From contig CBDCDT010000002.1 of NCBI GenBank assembly GCA_965215445.1, positions 1,798,001 to 1,862,000 of the forward strand: a stretch of DNA of 64,000 nucleotides, given 5' to 3'. Under the pieces are notes generated by a model, which searched no databases, was not told where the DNA came from, and was given only the letters and a program-made list of their open reading frames with translations. Position numbers and translations under genes: made by a program. Below, piece after piece: positions 40,104 to 49,065 of the stretch. Origin of the DNA: CBDBLK01 sp965215445. Its GTDB lineage: Bacteria > Bdellovibrionota > Bacteriovoracia > Bacteriovoracales > Bacteriovoracaceae. Position 1 is the stretch's first letter; each line of letters opens with the position of its first letter.

Positions 40104-41132
40104 TTATTTTGAATAGGAGAAATGCCGGTGAATATATTCCACCGTCTGGCGCACATTATCTTCGGGAGTGCCGGGCAAGACCCCGTGGCCCAGGCCCGCA
40201 ATCCAGCGTTCGGGGGAAACACCACTTTCCCGCACATTTTGCCACAAATTCTCCAGGCGCGATTCGAGGATTTCCCAGGGGAGAAAGAGGTGGGCGGGGT
40301 CGAGGTTGCCCTGAACGATATAATCTTTTCCCAAAGTTTTTAAAGCGCTGGCGAGGTCGAGGCGCCAGTCAATTCCCAGCACGTCGATCTCTTCGCACTC
40401 GATGGCCCGCAAATAATTCAGGTGGGTGTGTTTGGAGTAATAGATCAGGGGCGTGTCGGGGTGTTCTGTTTTGAAGGCGCGGGCCAATTCCCGCAGCACG
40501 GGGAGAATCGCGCTTTTATAGTCGTGGAAATCCAATTCGCCGGCGGCGGTGTCAAACAGGCACAGGGCGTCCGCTCCCGCTTGGGCCTGCACACACATTT
40601 CGCGCAAAAGGGTGGGCCTTAACAGTTCACACATTCCCTGCCAGCGGCCGTCGTGGAGTCCTCGCTTGCTGCTGACCAGGTTTCCGGCGTGGCCGCCCTC
40701 TACGGCGTAAACGTAGAGTGTCCAGGGAGCGCCGACAAAACCCAGCAGGTCAATGCCTGCGGGCAGGGCGGTCTTCAATTTGCGGCAGGCCTCTCCCTGA
40801 AAGGCAAAGAAGGAATCGGCCTCCTCGTTGGGGCGCAAATTTTGTAGTTGGTTCACTTCTTTCAAGTGCCACTCCAGGCGCGGGCCAGGGTTGTAGGTCA
40901 GACCCATGCCCAAATATTCCAGTGGAAAGAGCAGGTCGGAAAAGAGAATGGCGGCGTCGAAATCGAAGGCCTCGATGGGGCCTAATGTCACCTGACAGGC
41001 CAGTTCGGGGGACTTGCACAACTGCATAAAGGAATGTTTTTGTTTGAGTTGTTGGTAGTGTTGGTGATAGCGTCCGGCCTGTCTCATAAACCACACCGGC
41101 ACGCGGCCTTGTCTATTTTTAAAAAGTCCCAC
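40104..41132 (-). CDS. hemE: uroporphyrinogen decarboxylase HemE
   Basis: A 342-residue enzyme that decarboxylates uroporphyrinogen III to coproporphyrinogen III. The family signature VPVWFMRQAGRYH lies at the N-terminus (Arg residues bind substrate carboxylates), AILFSDLLFPLEYLGMGL contains the catalytic Asp region, and GFVGAPWTLYVYAVEGG is the second family block. The length is normal. It overlaps the response regulator by 14 bases and is the last gene of a tightly packed haem operon (hemCD-hemL-HK-RR-hemE). Confidence 0.96.
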   Translation of the reverse strand: MGLFKNRQGRVPVWFMRQAGRYHQHYQQLKQKHSFMQLCKSPELACQVTLGPIEAFDFDAAILFSDLLFPLEYLGMGLTYNPGPRLEWHLKEVNQLQNLRPNEEADSFFAFQGEACRKLKTALPAGIDLLGFVGAPWTLYVYAVEGGHAGNLVSSKRGLHDGRWQGMCELLRPTLLREMCVQAQAGADALCLFDTAAGELDFHDYKSAILPVLRELARAFKTEHPDTPLIYYSKHTHLNYLRAIECEEIDVLGIDWRLDLASALKTLGKDYIVQGNLDPAHLFLPWEILESRLENLWQNVRESGVSPERWIAGLGHGVLPGTPEDNVRQTVEYIHRHFSYSK

Positions 41133-41832
41133 GAGTCTCTCCTTTAGTAACCAGTTTGTAGCCTATTCCGCGCACGCTTTGGATTTCTATGGATTTTTCC
41201 GCGTCGGTTTCGCACCATTTGCGAAGGGTGACGATATAGTTATCCACCGTGCGGTTGGTGGGGAATTTGTGATCGCCCCACAGGTCATTGATCAAGTCTT
41301 CGCGCTTGATGGCCTGTCCCCGGTGGCGATAGAGCGTCTCCAAAATGCCCATGGGACGATGGCCTAAGTCCCACACTTTTCCCCCGGCATCTTGAACCTG
41401 ATAGCGAGAAAACCAGATTTTGAGTTTTCCGTGGGTGAGTTCTTGGTCTTTTTCGATGGCGCTTTGGTCGCGTTTGAGGATGCGCTCCAGGCGCAATAAA
41501 AGCTCTTTTACGGCAAAGGGCTTGGTGATGTAGTCCTGCGCTCCCAACTCCAGGCCTTGCACGCGCAGGTGGGGGTCGTTGAGCGCCGATAAAAACAAGA
41601 TTGAAGTGGCCACACTTTGCTGACAAAATTCTGCCGCCAAGTCCATGCCGTTGCCGTCGGGAAGGCCTATGTCCATCAGTACGGCGCGAGGGGCCCGGGT
41701 GCGGAACAAAGTGCGCGCTTGCCCGCAGCCTTTGGCCCACCAGCAGTCGTAGTTTTGTGAAAGCAAATATTCGTGCAGGGTCTGGCCCAGGTTTTCTTCG
41801 TCCTCGACCAGCAGAAGACCGGTTTTAGGCAT
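41119..41832 (-). CDS. OmpR-type response regulator embedded in the haem operon
   Basis: A 237-residue regulator. The receiver has LLVEDEEN, the phospho-acceptor in AVLMDIGLPDGNG, and YITKPFAVKELLLRLE; a winged-helix OmpR/PhoB DNA-binding domain follows (LETLYRHRGQAIKREDLINDLWGDHKFPTNRTVDNYIVTLRKWCE, then IQSVRGIGYKL). It is coupled to the kinase by an eight-base overlap. Located between hemL and hemE, it probably controls haem synthesis or responds to haem, iron or oxygen. The signal is unknown. Confidence 0.93.
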   Translation of the reverse strand: MPKTGLLLVEDEENLGQTLHEYLLSQNYDCWWAKGCGQARTLFRTRAPRAVLMDIGLPDGNGMDLAAEFCQQSVATSILFLSALNDPHLRVQGLELGAQDYITKPFAVKELLLRLERILKRDQSAIEKDQELTHGKLKIWFSRYQVQDAGGKVWDLGHRPMGILETLYRHRGQAIKREDLINDLWGDHKFPTNRTVDNYIVTLRKWCETDAEKSIEIQSVRGIGYKLVTKGETRGTF

Positions 41833-42715
41833 GTCCCCCCCCGGGAAGTTGGAGTTGGAAGGCCAGCGGCGAATGTTGGATATTAAAGTGCCCGTGCATT
41901 TGGCGGGCCAGGCGTTTGATTAGGTAAAGCCCGATGCCGGAGCCTTTGGGAGAATTGAACTTGTAAAAGAGAGTACCCAATTTTTGGGGGTTGCCCGCAA
42001 AACTTCCCCCGTCTCGGTAGGAGAGCAGGATTTGCCCCGCTTGCCGGGTGATGTCCACCTTGGCGTGGGAGTTTTTTGAGTGGTTCAGCGTATTTTCAAA
42101 GAGGTTGCGCAAGATCAAGTCGAAGGCCAGAGGGTCGGCGCTGACTTGAGTTTGCTCGGGGGAAAGTTCAGTGTGAATCTCCAAATTGAGTTTGGGTGCC
42201 CAGCACTTGTGTGCCGCCCGGATAGTTTCGATGAGAGGTAAGGGCCTGGCACTAAAGTGTCCGCCGCCTTCGATGCGCCCCAACTGCAAAATTTTATCCA
42301 TTTGGGTTTCCAGTTTTTTGCAGCTTTCAATCAGGCGCTTTTGTATTTCAGTTTGGCGTTTGCCATCGCTTTCTTTGAGGTCGCCCAAAACTTCGGCCTG
42401 CAGGCGGATGCTCGCCAGAGGGGTTTTGAGTTCATGGGTCATGCCGGCGTAAAAGGCGGTAAGCGAGGCGCTCTTTTTTTGATCTCTGAGGTAGAGCGCG
42501 ATCAGGGCGCTCATCAAAACCAGCAAAACGGCGACAAAGGTTCCCCCCTCCCACTTAATCATTTGAATCAGGCGCTGTCCCTGCTCGGATTGCCCGCTCC
42601 CTTGCAAAAATTCGCCAAACTGAGAGAGCAGGTAGAGCCACCATCCCCCCAAGGCCATGATCAGGGCAAAGAGAACCAGGCCCAAGCTCAAAAAGAGATG
42701 AGAATTTTTTTTCAA
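41825..42715 (-). CDS. sensor histidine kinase embedded in the haem operon
   Basis: A 296-residue kinase with two membrane helices (about 7-28 and 57-75) enclosing a short periplasmic loop of about 28 residues. Then come the H-box FYAGMTHELKTPLASIRL, N-box LRNLFENTLNHS and G2 box GSGIGLYLIKRLA. The small extracytoplasmic loop suggests that the signal is sensed in the membrane or cytoplasm. It overlaps hemL by four bases and its cognate response regulator by eight. Confidence 0.92.
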   Translation of the reverse strand: MKKNSHLFLSLGLVLFALIMALGGWWLYLLSQFGEFLQGSGQSEQGQRLIQMIKWEGGTFVAVLLVLMSALIALYLRDQKKSASLTAFYAGMTHELKTPLASIRLQAEVLGDLKESDGKRQTEIQKRLIESCKKLETQMDKILQLGRIEGGGHFSARPLPLIETIRAAHKCWAPKLNLEIHTELSPEQTQVSADPLAFDLILRNLFENTLNHSKNSHAKVDITRQAGQILLSYRDGGSFAGNPQKLGTLFYKFNSPKGSGIGLYLIKRLARQMHGHFNIQHSPLAFQLQLPGGGHA

Positions 42716-43980
42716 AAGAGTCTCCGCTCCAGTTCCGCCATCACACTTTCATCGTGGGCGAGACTGACAAAACCCACTTCGTGGGCGTTGGGTGAGAGGT
42801 AGACCCCGCGTTTTAAAAGGGCATCAAAGAGGGGGGCAAATTCGCTGCTTGCGCGCGCGGGAATTTGCGAGGCCCGTCTCAATACTTTGGGGCCAGGACT
42901 TGGTACCAACCAAAACAAACTTTCCTCGCTGATAACTTCATAGTGCGACCAGCGTCCGCCCTCAGCGCGCGCCAGCCATTGTTTTAAGAGGGCGACAATT
43001 TCATCAGTCGATTCGCGCAATGTTTTATAGGACTGGCAAGTGAGTTGCCGAAGGGTGGAAAGGCCCGCCACCATCGCCAGGGGATTGGCACTCAGGGTTC
43101 CGGCCTGATAGACCTCGCCCACCGGGGCCAGTTGTTGCATGATCTCGCGGCGGCCGGAGACGGCCCCCACGGGAAGCCCTCCGCCGATGATTTTGCCAAA
43201 GGTGGCCAAATCCGGGGCGATGTCGAGTTTGGCACTCATGCCCCCAAACCCGGTGCGGAATCCCGAAATCACTTCGTCAAAAATCAACAGGGCGTCGTGC
43301 TGGCGGCACAACTGGGAAAGATTTTGCAAAAACTCGCGGCGCTGGGGCAAAAGTCCGTTGTTGGCGGGGAGAGGTTCGACAATGGCGGCGGCGATGTGTT
43401 TACCCTCGCGCTCAAAACAAGCGGCAAGCGCTTGTGAGTCGTCGAGTTCGAGCACGAGTGTTTCCGCAGCAGCACTGGGAGGAAGGCCGGCACTGGTGCC
43501 CTCGGATTGTTCGGCCAACCCCGAACCGGCGCGCATCAACAGACCGTCCAAATGTCCGTGGTAACAACCCTCAAATTTTAAAATTTTGTTGCGTTTGGTA
43601 TGTCCCCGCGCCAAGCGCAGGGCGGTCATCACCGCCTCAGTTCCCGAATTGACGAAGCGGATTTGATCGACAAAGGGCAGGTGCTCGGCGATCAATTGTG
43701 CCAGTTCCAGGGAGTACGGTTCGCAAGTGCCATAAGTCCAACCCCTCTGGAGCTGATCCGTCATGGCGCTTTCAACGCTGTGGTTTCTATGCCCCAAAAT
43801 GAGTGGCCCAAAACTCATGCAAAAGTCGATATAGTCTTTGCCTTCCACGTCGCGCAGATAGGCCCCCTCGGCACTTTGGATAAAGCGCGGAGTGCAGAGC
43901 AGGTTTTTAAAACTCCTCACCGGAGAGTGAACTCCGCCGGGGACGATCGCTTGGGCCTTTTCAAAAAGTTGTGTGTTCAT
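42712..43980 (-). CDS. hemL: glutamate-1-semialdehyde 2,1-aminomutase HemL
   Basis: A 422-residue PLP enzyme that turns glutamate-1-semialdehyde into 5-aminolevulinate, second step of the C5 haem pathway. N-terminal AQAIVPGGVHSPVRSF, FVNSGTEAVMTALRLARGHT, LIFDEVISGFR and the PLP lysine in ATFGKIIGGGLPVGAVSGR are textbook family motifs. The length is normal. It overlaps the stop of hemCD and the start of the kinase by four bases each. Confidence 0.97.
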   Translation of the reverse strand: MNTQLFEKAQAIVPGGVHSPVRSFKNLLCTPRFIQSAEGAYLRDVEGKDYIDFCMSFGPLILGHRNHSVESAMTDQLQRGWTYGTCEPYSLELAQLIAEHLPFVDQIRFVNSGTEAVMTALRLARGHTKRNKILKFEGCYHGHLDGLLMRAGSGLAEQSEGTSAGLPPSAAAETLVLELDDSQALAACFEREGKHIAAAIVEPLPANNGLLPQRREFLQNLSQLCRQHDALLIFDEVISGFRTGFGGMSAKLDIAPDLATFGKIIGGGLPVGAVSGRREIMQQLAPVGEVYQAGTLSANPLAMVAGLSTLRQLTCQSYKTLRESTDEIVALLKQWLARAEGGRWSHYEVISEESLFWLVPSPGPKVLRRASQIPARASSEFAPLFDALLKRGVYLSPNAHEVGFVSLAHDESVMAELERRLF

Positions 43981-45497
43981 CGCTTCTCCCGGGCCACCCA
44001 GTCCCTAAAATCCTGAACGTTGGCAAATAATTCCACGTCGATGCCCTCTTGTCTAAATTTGTGCCAGGTTTTTCCAGGGCCAGTGGCATGAAATTTGTTC
44101 TTGATGAAGGGAAAACTGCGGCAAAAGGCCTGGTATTGAGGGAAACTGCTCCAAAAAAAGGCCTGGCACTGGCCTAGTTGGCCCGGGTAGTCGGGGGCAA
44201 GCTCTCTTGCAGGGCGCACTTCTCGGCGATAGGCGTTCCCGTGGGTGAGAATCAGAGAGGAGAGAGTAGCGGTTATCAGTTGCAAGGCGCGTGAGTTCAG
44301 GTAATGCGGCCAGCGCTCTTCGGAAAGTCCGTCCAGACACCCGTTCATCCAAAACCCGGCCCGCGCCAGGCGCTTGGCGGTTTGGGCGCCACTGGCCCAC
44401 AAAAAATGCCGGGAGGGTGGGCCGCTTTGTGCCAGACTTTCGACACTGTAGCGCGAAGCGATCAAAAGGTGGTGGGGCCTGTCGGGAAGTTGCGCGGGGT
44501 GGGGAATTTTGCGGGTCAAGGCATCTCTGATCTCGGGGATTTTCCCCGACGCGGGAAGGCCTATAAAAACCTGCCCACCGGAAAAGGGCCTTCGTTTGCG
44601 CTGATAAATTTGTTTTTTGATGAGTTGCCCTTGGTACTCTCCCCGGTGAACGACGTACAAATCATTGTGAAGGGTGCGGGCGCAAATGCCCACTGCCAAG
44701 TGGCAGCCTCCTCCGTAGGCGCGAAAATCTTTCCGTTCGCGCTCGATTTCCCGTCGGGTTTGAGGGTGTTCTATGCCTTCGAGTTTGGCACGCAGTTCCC
44801 CGCCGTCGCGGCGATGCTGCAAACATTCAATCGCCAGTGCGCCCTGGCCTGCGGCGAAGGGAAAGTGGGAGGGGGGCAGGAGCATAAAGCTAAGGCCCTC
44901 AAGCAGTTTCTCCAACACCAGTCTTGGATTCTCTTCCCGTGCCAGGCGCTCCAGGCCCGCCAGCGCCAAAACGATGGCGTGGTAGTCGCCGCGCCCCAGT
45001 TTTTCCAGGCGCGTGTTTACGTTCCCGCGCAGGGGGCGAAGTTCCAGAGTAAGGCCCTCCCCAAAGGGCAAAAACTCGGCCAGCGAGCGTTTGAGATTGC
45101 AGGTGCGGCGGGGGGCGCTGGTGCCGATGATAAAAGGGCCTTGAAAACTTTGGAGCGTCTGGGCCACCTCTTTTCGCACCAGCAAAATATCTTCGCCAAA
45201 GTGGCGCTCGGTAATCGCCGCCAGATGGATGCCTGCGGGACGCTGGGTGCTCAAATCCTTGCAGGAGTGAACCGTGAGATCGACCTCGCCTTCGAGCAGG
45301 GCGCGGTCGAGTTCCTTGGTGAAAAAATCTTTGCCGGGCATTTGCCACAGGGGATTTTGCTGTTGCAGATCGCCCTCGGTCTTGAAGACTTTGAGTTCAA
45401 AGCGATCCCCCGTCTTTTTTTCCAGTTCCCGGCGCACTTGTTCGCATTGGGTGAGCGCCAGCAAACTGCCCCGTGTGCCGATGGTGTAGGTTTTCAT
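43977..45497 (-). CDS. hemC: porphobilinogen deaminase fused to a uroporphyrinogen-III synthase-like domain (HemC-HemD)
   Basis: A 506-residue fusion. Residues 1 to about 310 are HemC: TIGTRGSLLALTQ, the Asp/Lys-rich VDLTVHSCKDL, GTSAPRR, RPLRGNVNTRL and the dipyrromethane-cofactor cysteine in YGGGCHLAVG (Cys265). From about 330 on the sequence fits a divergent HemD domain (a weaker call; SLILTHGNAYRREVRPARELAPDYPG and FFWSSFPQYQAF). Together they turn porphobilinogen into uroporphyrinogen III. MKTYTIGTRGS at 45497 is the usual HemC start, though neither it nor ATG 45515 has a clear ribosome binding site. First gene of the haem operon. Confidence 0.92.
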   Translation of the reverse strand: MKTYTIGTRGSLLALTQCEQVRRELEKKTGDRFELKVFKTEGDLQQQNPLWQMPGKDFFTKELDRALLEGEVDLTVHSCKDLSTQRPAGIHLAAITERHFGEDILLVRKEVAQTLQSFQGPFIIGTSAPRRTCNLKRSLAEFLPFGEGLTLELRPLRGNVNTRLEKLGRGDYHAIVLALAGLERLAREENPRLVLEKLLEGLSFMLLPPSHFPFAAGQGALAIECLQHRRDGGELRAKLEGIEHPQTRREIERERKDFRAYGGGCHLAVGICARTLHNDLYVVHRGEYQGQLIKKQIYQRKRRPFSGGQVFIGLPASGKIPEIRDALTRKIPHPAQLPDRPHHLLIASRYSVESLAQSGPPSRHFLWASGAQTAKRLARAGFWMNGCLDGLSEERWPHYLNSRALQLITATLSSLILTHGNAYRREVRPARELAPDYPGQLGQCQAFFWSSFPQYQAFCRSFPFIKNKFHATGPGKTWHKFRQEGIDVELFANVQDFRDWVAREKR

Positions 45498-45675
45498 GGA
45501 GGGAGTATCTCTCATTTTGATTGAATCAAAAACGGCCTGCCTAAGTCCTTGAAATAACTAAGAAAGTCGCCTTCGGTGTCAAAGATTATGAGTCAATTCG
45601 GGCAAGTTGGCAAAAATTCCATGGTTTTAAGAAAGAAATTGCGCACATAGTCTTTTTGGTGTATAACAGTTTTCT

Positions 45676-47844
45676 ATGAATCGAAAAAAAATATTGCCTG
45701 CCTTGGGCATTTTTCTCACAGCTATTTTCGTTGGCCATATTTTTTTCATTAAAAATTCCAACGATAATCATAATGAACTGTCTACTAATATACGCACAAT
45801 TGCTTCAAAATTTACACGCAAATGTAACGAACTGGTCAATTCTGTCTTGTTCGGTAAAAAAATCAACATTAACAGCGAAAAAGTCAAGACGGCGGCCGCA
45901 GGGCAATTCATTATTGGATTTATGAGGGATAAAGAGGGTTTGATTCGCCCTGTTCGCTCGGATTCAAATCGAGTTCGCAGCATTAGGGAACTGGATGGAA
46001 TTTTTGCTATTTTCGGAAGGTGGATAACCGACAGGAGAATGACAGAAATTCCCTTAGTTGAATTTTCTGGAAATAATCTTAAATTGGATCTGAAATCTCA
46101 AGACTATGATTTTCTCCCCGATCAATTAAAGGATATATTTGCTTCGGGAAAAATTCTTATTACTGGCAATAATTCGGATAGGGGAAAGTCTCCATACTCA
46201 GTTCTTATGCCTGTAGCGTATCAAAGTGACGGAGTTCACGAAGGCCGTACAGGAGTTCTGCTCTACAATGGAGAACCTGTTATCGTTAAATTTTCGGGAA
46301 AAGAATTTCTCGTAGAGTTAAAAGGAGTTGGAACTCCAGGCGGTGGGTATGACTATAATGATTCAAATCGTTTTATAAGAGGAGGTATTATTCCTGGCCA
46401 CACTGATCTTGAATTTAGGAATATTGAAGCTGATCGACTTGAAAATCCGAGGTTTGTCGAAGGAGATTCTGTAAGAGCTGGGGCCACACTCTCATTTGAC
46501 TCACCTAAAGGCAGGCAATCATATCTTATTAGATTTACTCCCGGGTCTGTAAGGGCATCATTTAGAGAAAATGCTGGACTTAATATTCCTGAAGGAAATT
46601 CTGTGCTTTTGGCAAAAAAGATGGGAGAAATTTGGGGGGATTTTATTTCGAGAGGTTTGATTCCTCTGACACACTTTGAAAATCTTGTCGCTTTAAACGG
46701 ATACCAAGATTACATTATGACCGACTACTCTGATATTGCTCCTATAGGAAAATATCCTTATAGAGATCGTGACAAAGAATCGGTGACTAAAGCTTCTTTG
46801 GCAGCACTAAGCGAAATTCCGGGTTATAAAAAAACGCAACATTTTCCCGCTTTTAGAGAAGGGCTGGTAAGTTCATTAAAAAAATCGAAAAAATTTTCTG
46901 ATGCCACGATTGGGAAAATTGCAGAATTGGAAACAACGAATGAGATTGCAACAGTTCTTTGGGATGATTATTTAAGACTGGTTTATTTTAGACAAAGACA
47001 GAAAATAGGTTGGATTCCTGATTCTCTAAAATATGTTGACTTGGATCACGTTGATTTTAGTGATGAGTTCTTTTCTGAAACGTTGATTGATAAATTAAAA
47101 CTTGCTTATAGAAGAAATATTGATGAAATTTCTAGAATTCAAGGAAGGATTGAAGAAAACAGAGCAAGTTTAAAAAAACAATTGGAAGAGTTGGAACTCA
47201 TGAAATCCAATCCTCAAAAATGGAAAGATCAATTAATGGCAAAAGAATCCTGGATGAGCGATTCTCAGGCCCAAATGCAATTAGAAAGCAGGCAAAATCA
47301 ATTGGAAAGTTCTCAACAAGGATTTAATGATTGGGTTAAAGAGAGGCAAGGAGATATTGAAAATCTGAAGAATGAAAATATTGGAATTGAAGGAACAAAT
47401 TTTACTGTTGAAGGAGTATTGAAGATTATTAAAGGCGACGAATACATAAACGCATTTAAAACTGTTATTATGGGTATTGAATCAGGCCATAAATACTACG
47501 CAATTGACCTTGGGAACAATGCTCAAGACTTGCTCTTGCTAAGAAATTATCTAAGAAAAGAAATTAAGTTTTTAGAGGGCCTTGAAAAAATGGCCTCAAA
47601 AGATGAACTGGCCGAAATACAAAGAAATTTGGCCTTGGCCAAAGAGAGGCATGAAGAATTTGCTTCAATGGGGCCTTATGAATTTCACCAAAGAATGAAA
47701 AGTAATCCAGAAATGTTATTAATGGCCTATATGCTTCCCTACTACTCTAAAAACCTTGATACATCTCCAGATATGATGGAACAAAAACAATATCAAAGAT
47801 ATTTGCCAATGATTCTTAGGTTGATTGAAGAGGGAAAAATCTAA
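45676..47844 (+). CDS. large membrane-anchored or exported protein of unknown function
   Basis: A 722-residue protein with one N-terminal hydrophobic segment (about 7-25, signal peptide or anchor). The central part (about 190-380) contains FSGKEFLVELKGVGTPGGGYDYNDSNRFIRGG, SYLIRFTPGSVRASF and DYIMTDYSDIAPIGKYP, which vaguely recall the glycine-rich loop and metal-binding parts of SelO-type pseudokinases; that resemblance is weak. A long coiled coil follows (about 480-600). The codon use and AT content are closer to the mobile region than to the haem genes next to it. It is divergent from hemCD with a 180-base gap. Confidence 0.72.
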   Translation: MNRKKILPALGIFLTAIFVGHIFFIKNSNDNHNELSTNIRTIASKFTRKCNELVNSVLFGKKININSEKVKTAAAGQFIIGFMRDKEGLIRPVRSDSNRVRSIRELDGIFAIFGRWITDRRMTEIPLVEFSGNNLKLDLKSQDYDFLPDQLKDIFASGKILITGNNSDRGKSPYSVLMPVAYQSDGVHEGRTGVLLYNGEPVIVKFSGKEFLVELKGVGTPGGGYDYNDSNRFIRGGIIPGHTDLEFRNIEADRLENPRFVEGDSVRAGATLSFDSPKGRQSYLIRFTPGSVRASFRENAGLNIPEGNSVLLAKKMGEIWGDFISRGLIPLTHFENLVALNGYQDYIMTDYSDIAPIGKYPYRDRDKESVTKASLAALSEIPGYKKTQHFPAFREGLVSSLKKSKKFSDATIGKIAELETTNEIATVLWDDYLRLVYFRQRQKIGWIPDSLKYVDLDHVDFSDEFFSETLIDKLKLAYRRNIDEISRIQGRIEENRASLKKQLEELELMKSNPQKWKDQLMAKESWMSDSQAQMQLESRQNQLESSQQGFNDWVKERQGDIENLKNENIGIEGTNFTVEGVLKIIKGDEYINAFKTVIMGIESGHKYYAIDLGNNAQDLLLLRNYLRKEIKFLEGLEKMASKDELAEIQRNLALAKERHEEFASMGPYEFHQRMKSNPEMLLMAYMLPYYSKNLDTSPDMMEQKQYQRYLPMILRLIEEGKI

Positions 47845-48005
47845 GTCAAACTGCTTTCCTATTTTTGATTTTTAAATGAAAGGCCTCATCGCCAAAATCT
47901 GTTAAAACTTTTTTAATCCAGTAAAAAACGCTTTTTTATAACCATTTTTGAGGTAGAATAGGGATAGTAAACGGAGCGACTTTTTGTTTGTACCAAATAA
48001 AAAAT

Positions 48006-48977
48006 ATGGTGACGCCCCCCCCGAAGTTTTTCCGAACTTTAAAACTCTGTCTCAATAATCGCGCCGTTTCCCTCACCGAAGCACTGGTGGCGGCGGGAAT
48101 GGTGGGCGGACTCTCGCTGGGGTACCTGCAACTTTCTGGCGACCACCAAAAATCGCAAAAGAAAATCGAAGCGGGTTTTGAAATCGACATGCTCACGTTG
48201 GAGATGGCGCAGACTTTGAGCAACGACGATGCCTGCACCAAAACCTTGAGAAACAAAACCTCCGGTACCATCCCCGATATTAGAAATTCCAAGGACAAAA
48301 CACTTTTCAAAGAAGGTAAAAAATATGGGCAAAACCTGATTCAACTTAAAACCATGGAATTAAAAAATCTCGATAAGAGCGCGGACGGTTTTGGAAGTCT
48401 GGAATTGGAAGTCACCTTTGAAAAGACCGCCAAGATTATTAAAGGCAAAAAAGAGGAAATAAGAAAAATCCCCTTGGTGATTCAGGAAACCGGCGGCACT
48501 GTGATTTGCAACCCCGACCCCGCCACCCGTTTTATCGCATCAAGTGCTAAAAAGATGATGTGCGATAGTATCAAGGGAACTTTCAACGGGGCCACACAAA
48601 AATGCACGCCGCCTTTTATCGGGCAGAGTTGTCCCCACTATATCGCCGGATTTGACAGCAACGGCAAGGCCATTTGTGAATCTCAATACACATTTGGGAG
48701 TGTATCAACAACCCCTTCACCACCTCCGCCGTCTCCACCCTCTCCACCCTCACTGCCAACGCCACCTGCTCCGCCCGTGCCTCCGGTGCCAGCACCAGCA
48801 GGTGGTTGCTGGTGTGAGTGTTGGTGTGGAACTAATCCATATGGCGCTTTTCCCTGCGAAAGTCGTACTTCGTATGGAAATTCAACTGATATTTGTCCCA
48901 GTGATTTTCCAGGTGGGAGCATGTCTTCAAACCAAACTGCTCCCTGTCCCAATTTTTCCTGCCAGTTGCACAATTAA
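48006..48977 (+). CDS. prepilin-like protein with proline-rich C-terminus
   Basis: A 323-residue protein. After a short basic leader, RAVSLTEALVAAGMVGGLSLGYLQL is a type IV prepilin-like helix (Glu five residues after the presumed cleavage point), so it is probably a pseudopilin processed by PilD. The body is globular with several Cys; a run PSPPSPPSLPTPPAPPVPP leads to a small Cys-rich end (GGCWCECWCG). ATG 48006 begins codons that include eight Cs in a row. No other pilus gene lies nearby, so its secretion system is unknown. Confidence 0.75.
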   Translation: MVTPPPKFFRTLKLCLNNRAVSLTEALVAAGMVGGLSLGYLQLSGDHQKSQKKIEAGFEIDMLTLEMAQTLSNDDACTKTLRNKTSGTIPDIRNSKDKTLFKEGKKYGQNLIQLKTMELKNLDKSADGFGSLELEVTFEKTAKIIKGKKEEIRKIPLVIQETGGTVICNPDPATRFIASSAKKMMCDSIKGTFNGATQKCTPPFIGQSCPHYIAGFDSNGKAICESQYTFGSVSTTPSPPPPSPPSPPSLPTPPAPPVPPVPAPAGGCWCECWCGTNPYGAFPCESRTSYGNSTDICPSDFPGGSMSSNQTAPCPNFSCQLHN

Positions 48978-49065
48978 AATTGAAAAAAAAGGCCTGTGAT
49001 TGATGGCCAAAAATAACAAAGGCACTCCGGCCAGGTCGTTTTGGGGTGGTTTTGGGGCAAAGAGT

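Noticed and set aside
40040..40474. A 144-codon plus-strand open frame
   Set aside because: Antisense to hemE with Arg/Pro/Gly-rich shadow composition.
44304..45524. A 406-codon plus-strand open frame
   Set aside because: It lies entirely antisense to hemCD, whose motifs are unmistakable; its composition is that of a shadow frame in GC-rich DNA.
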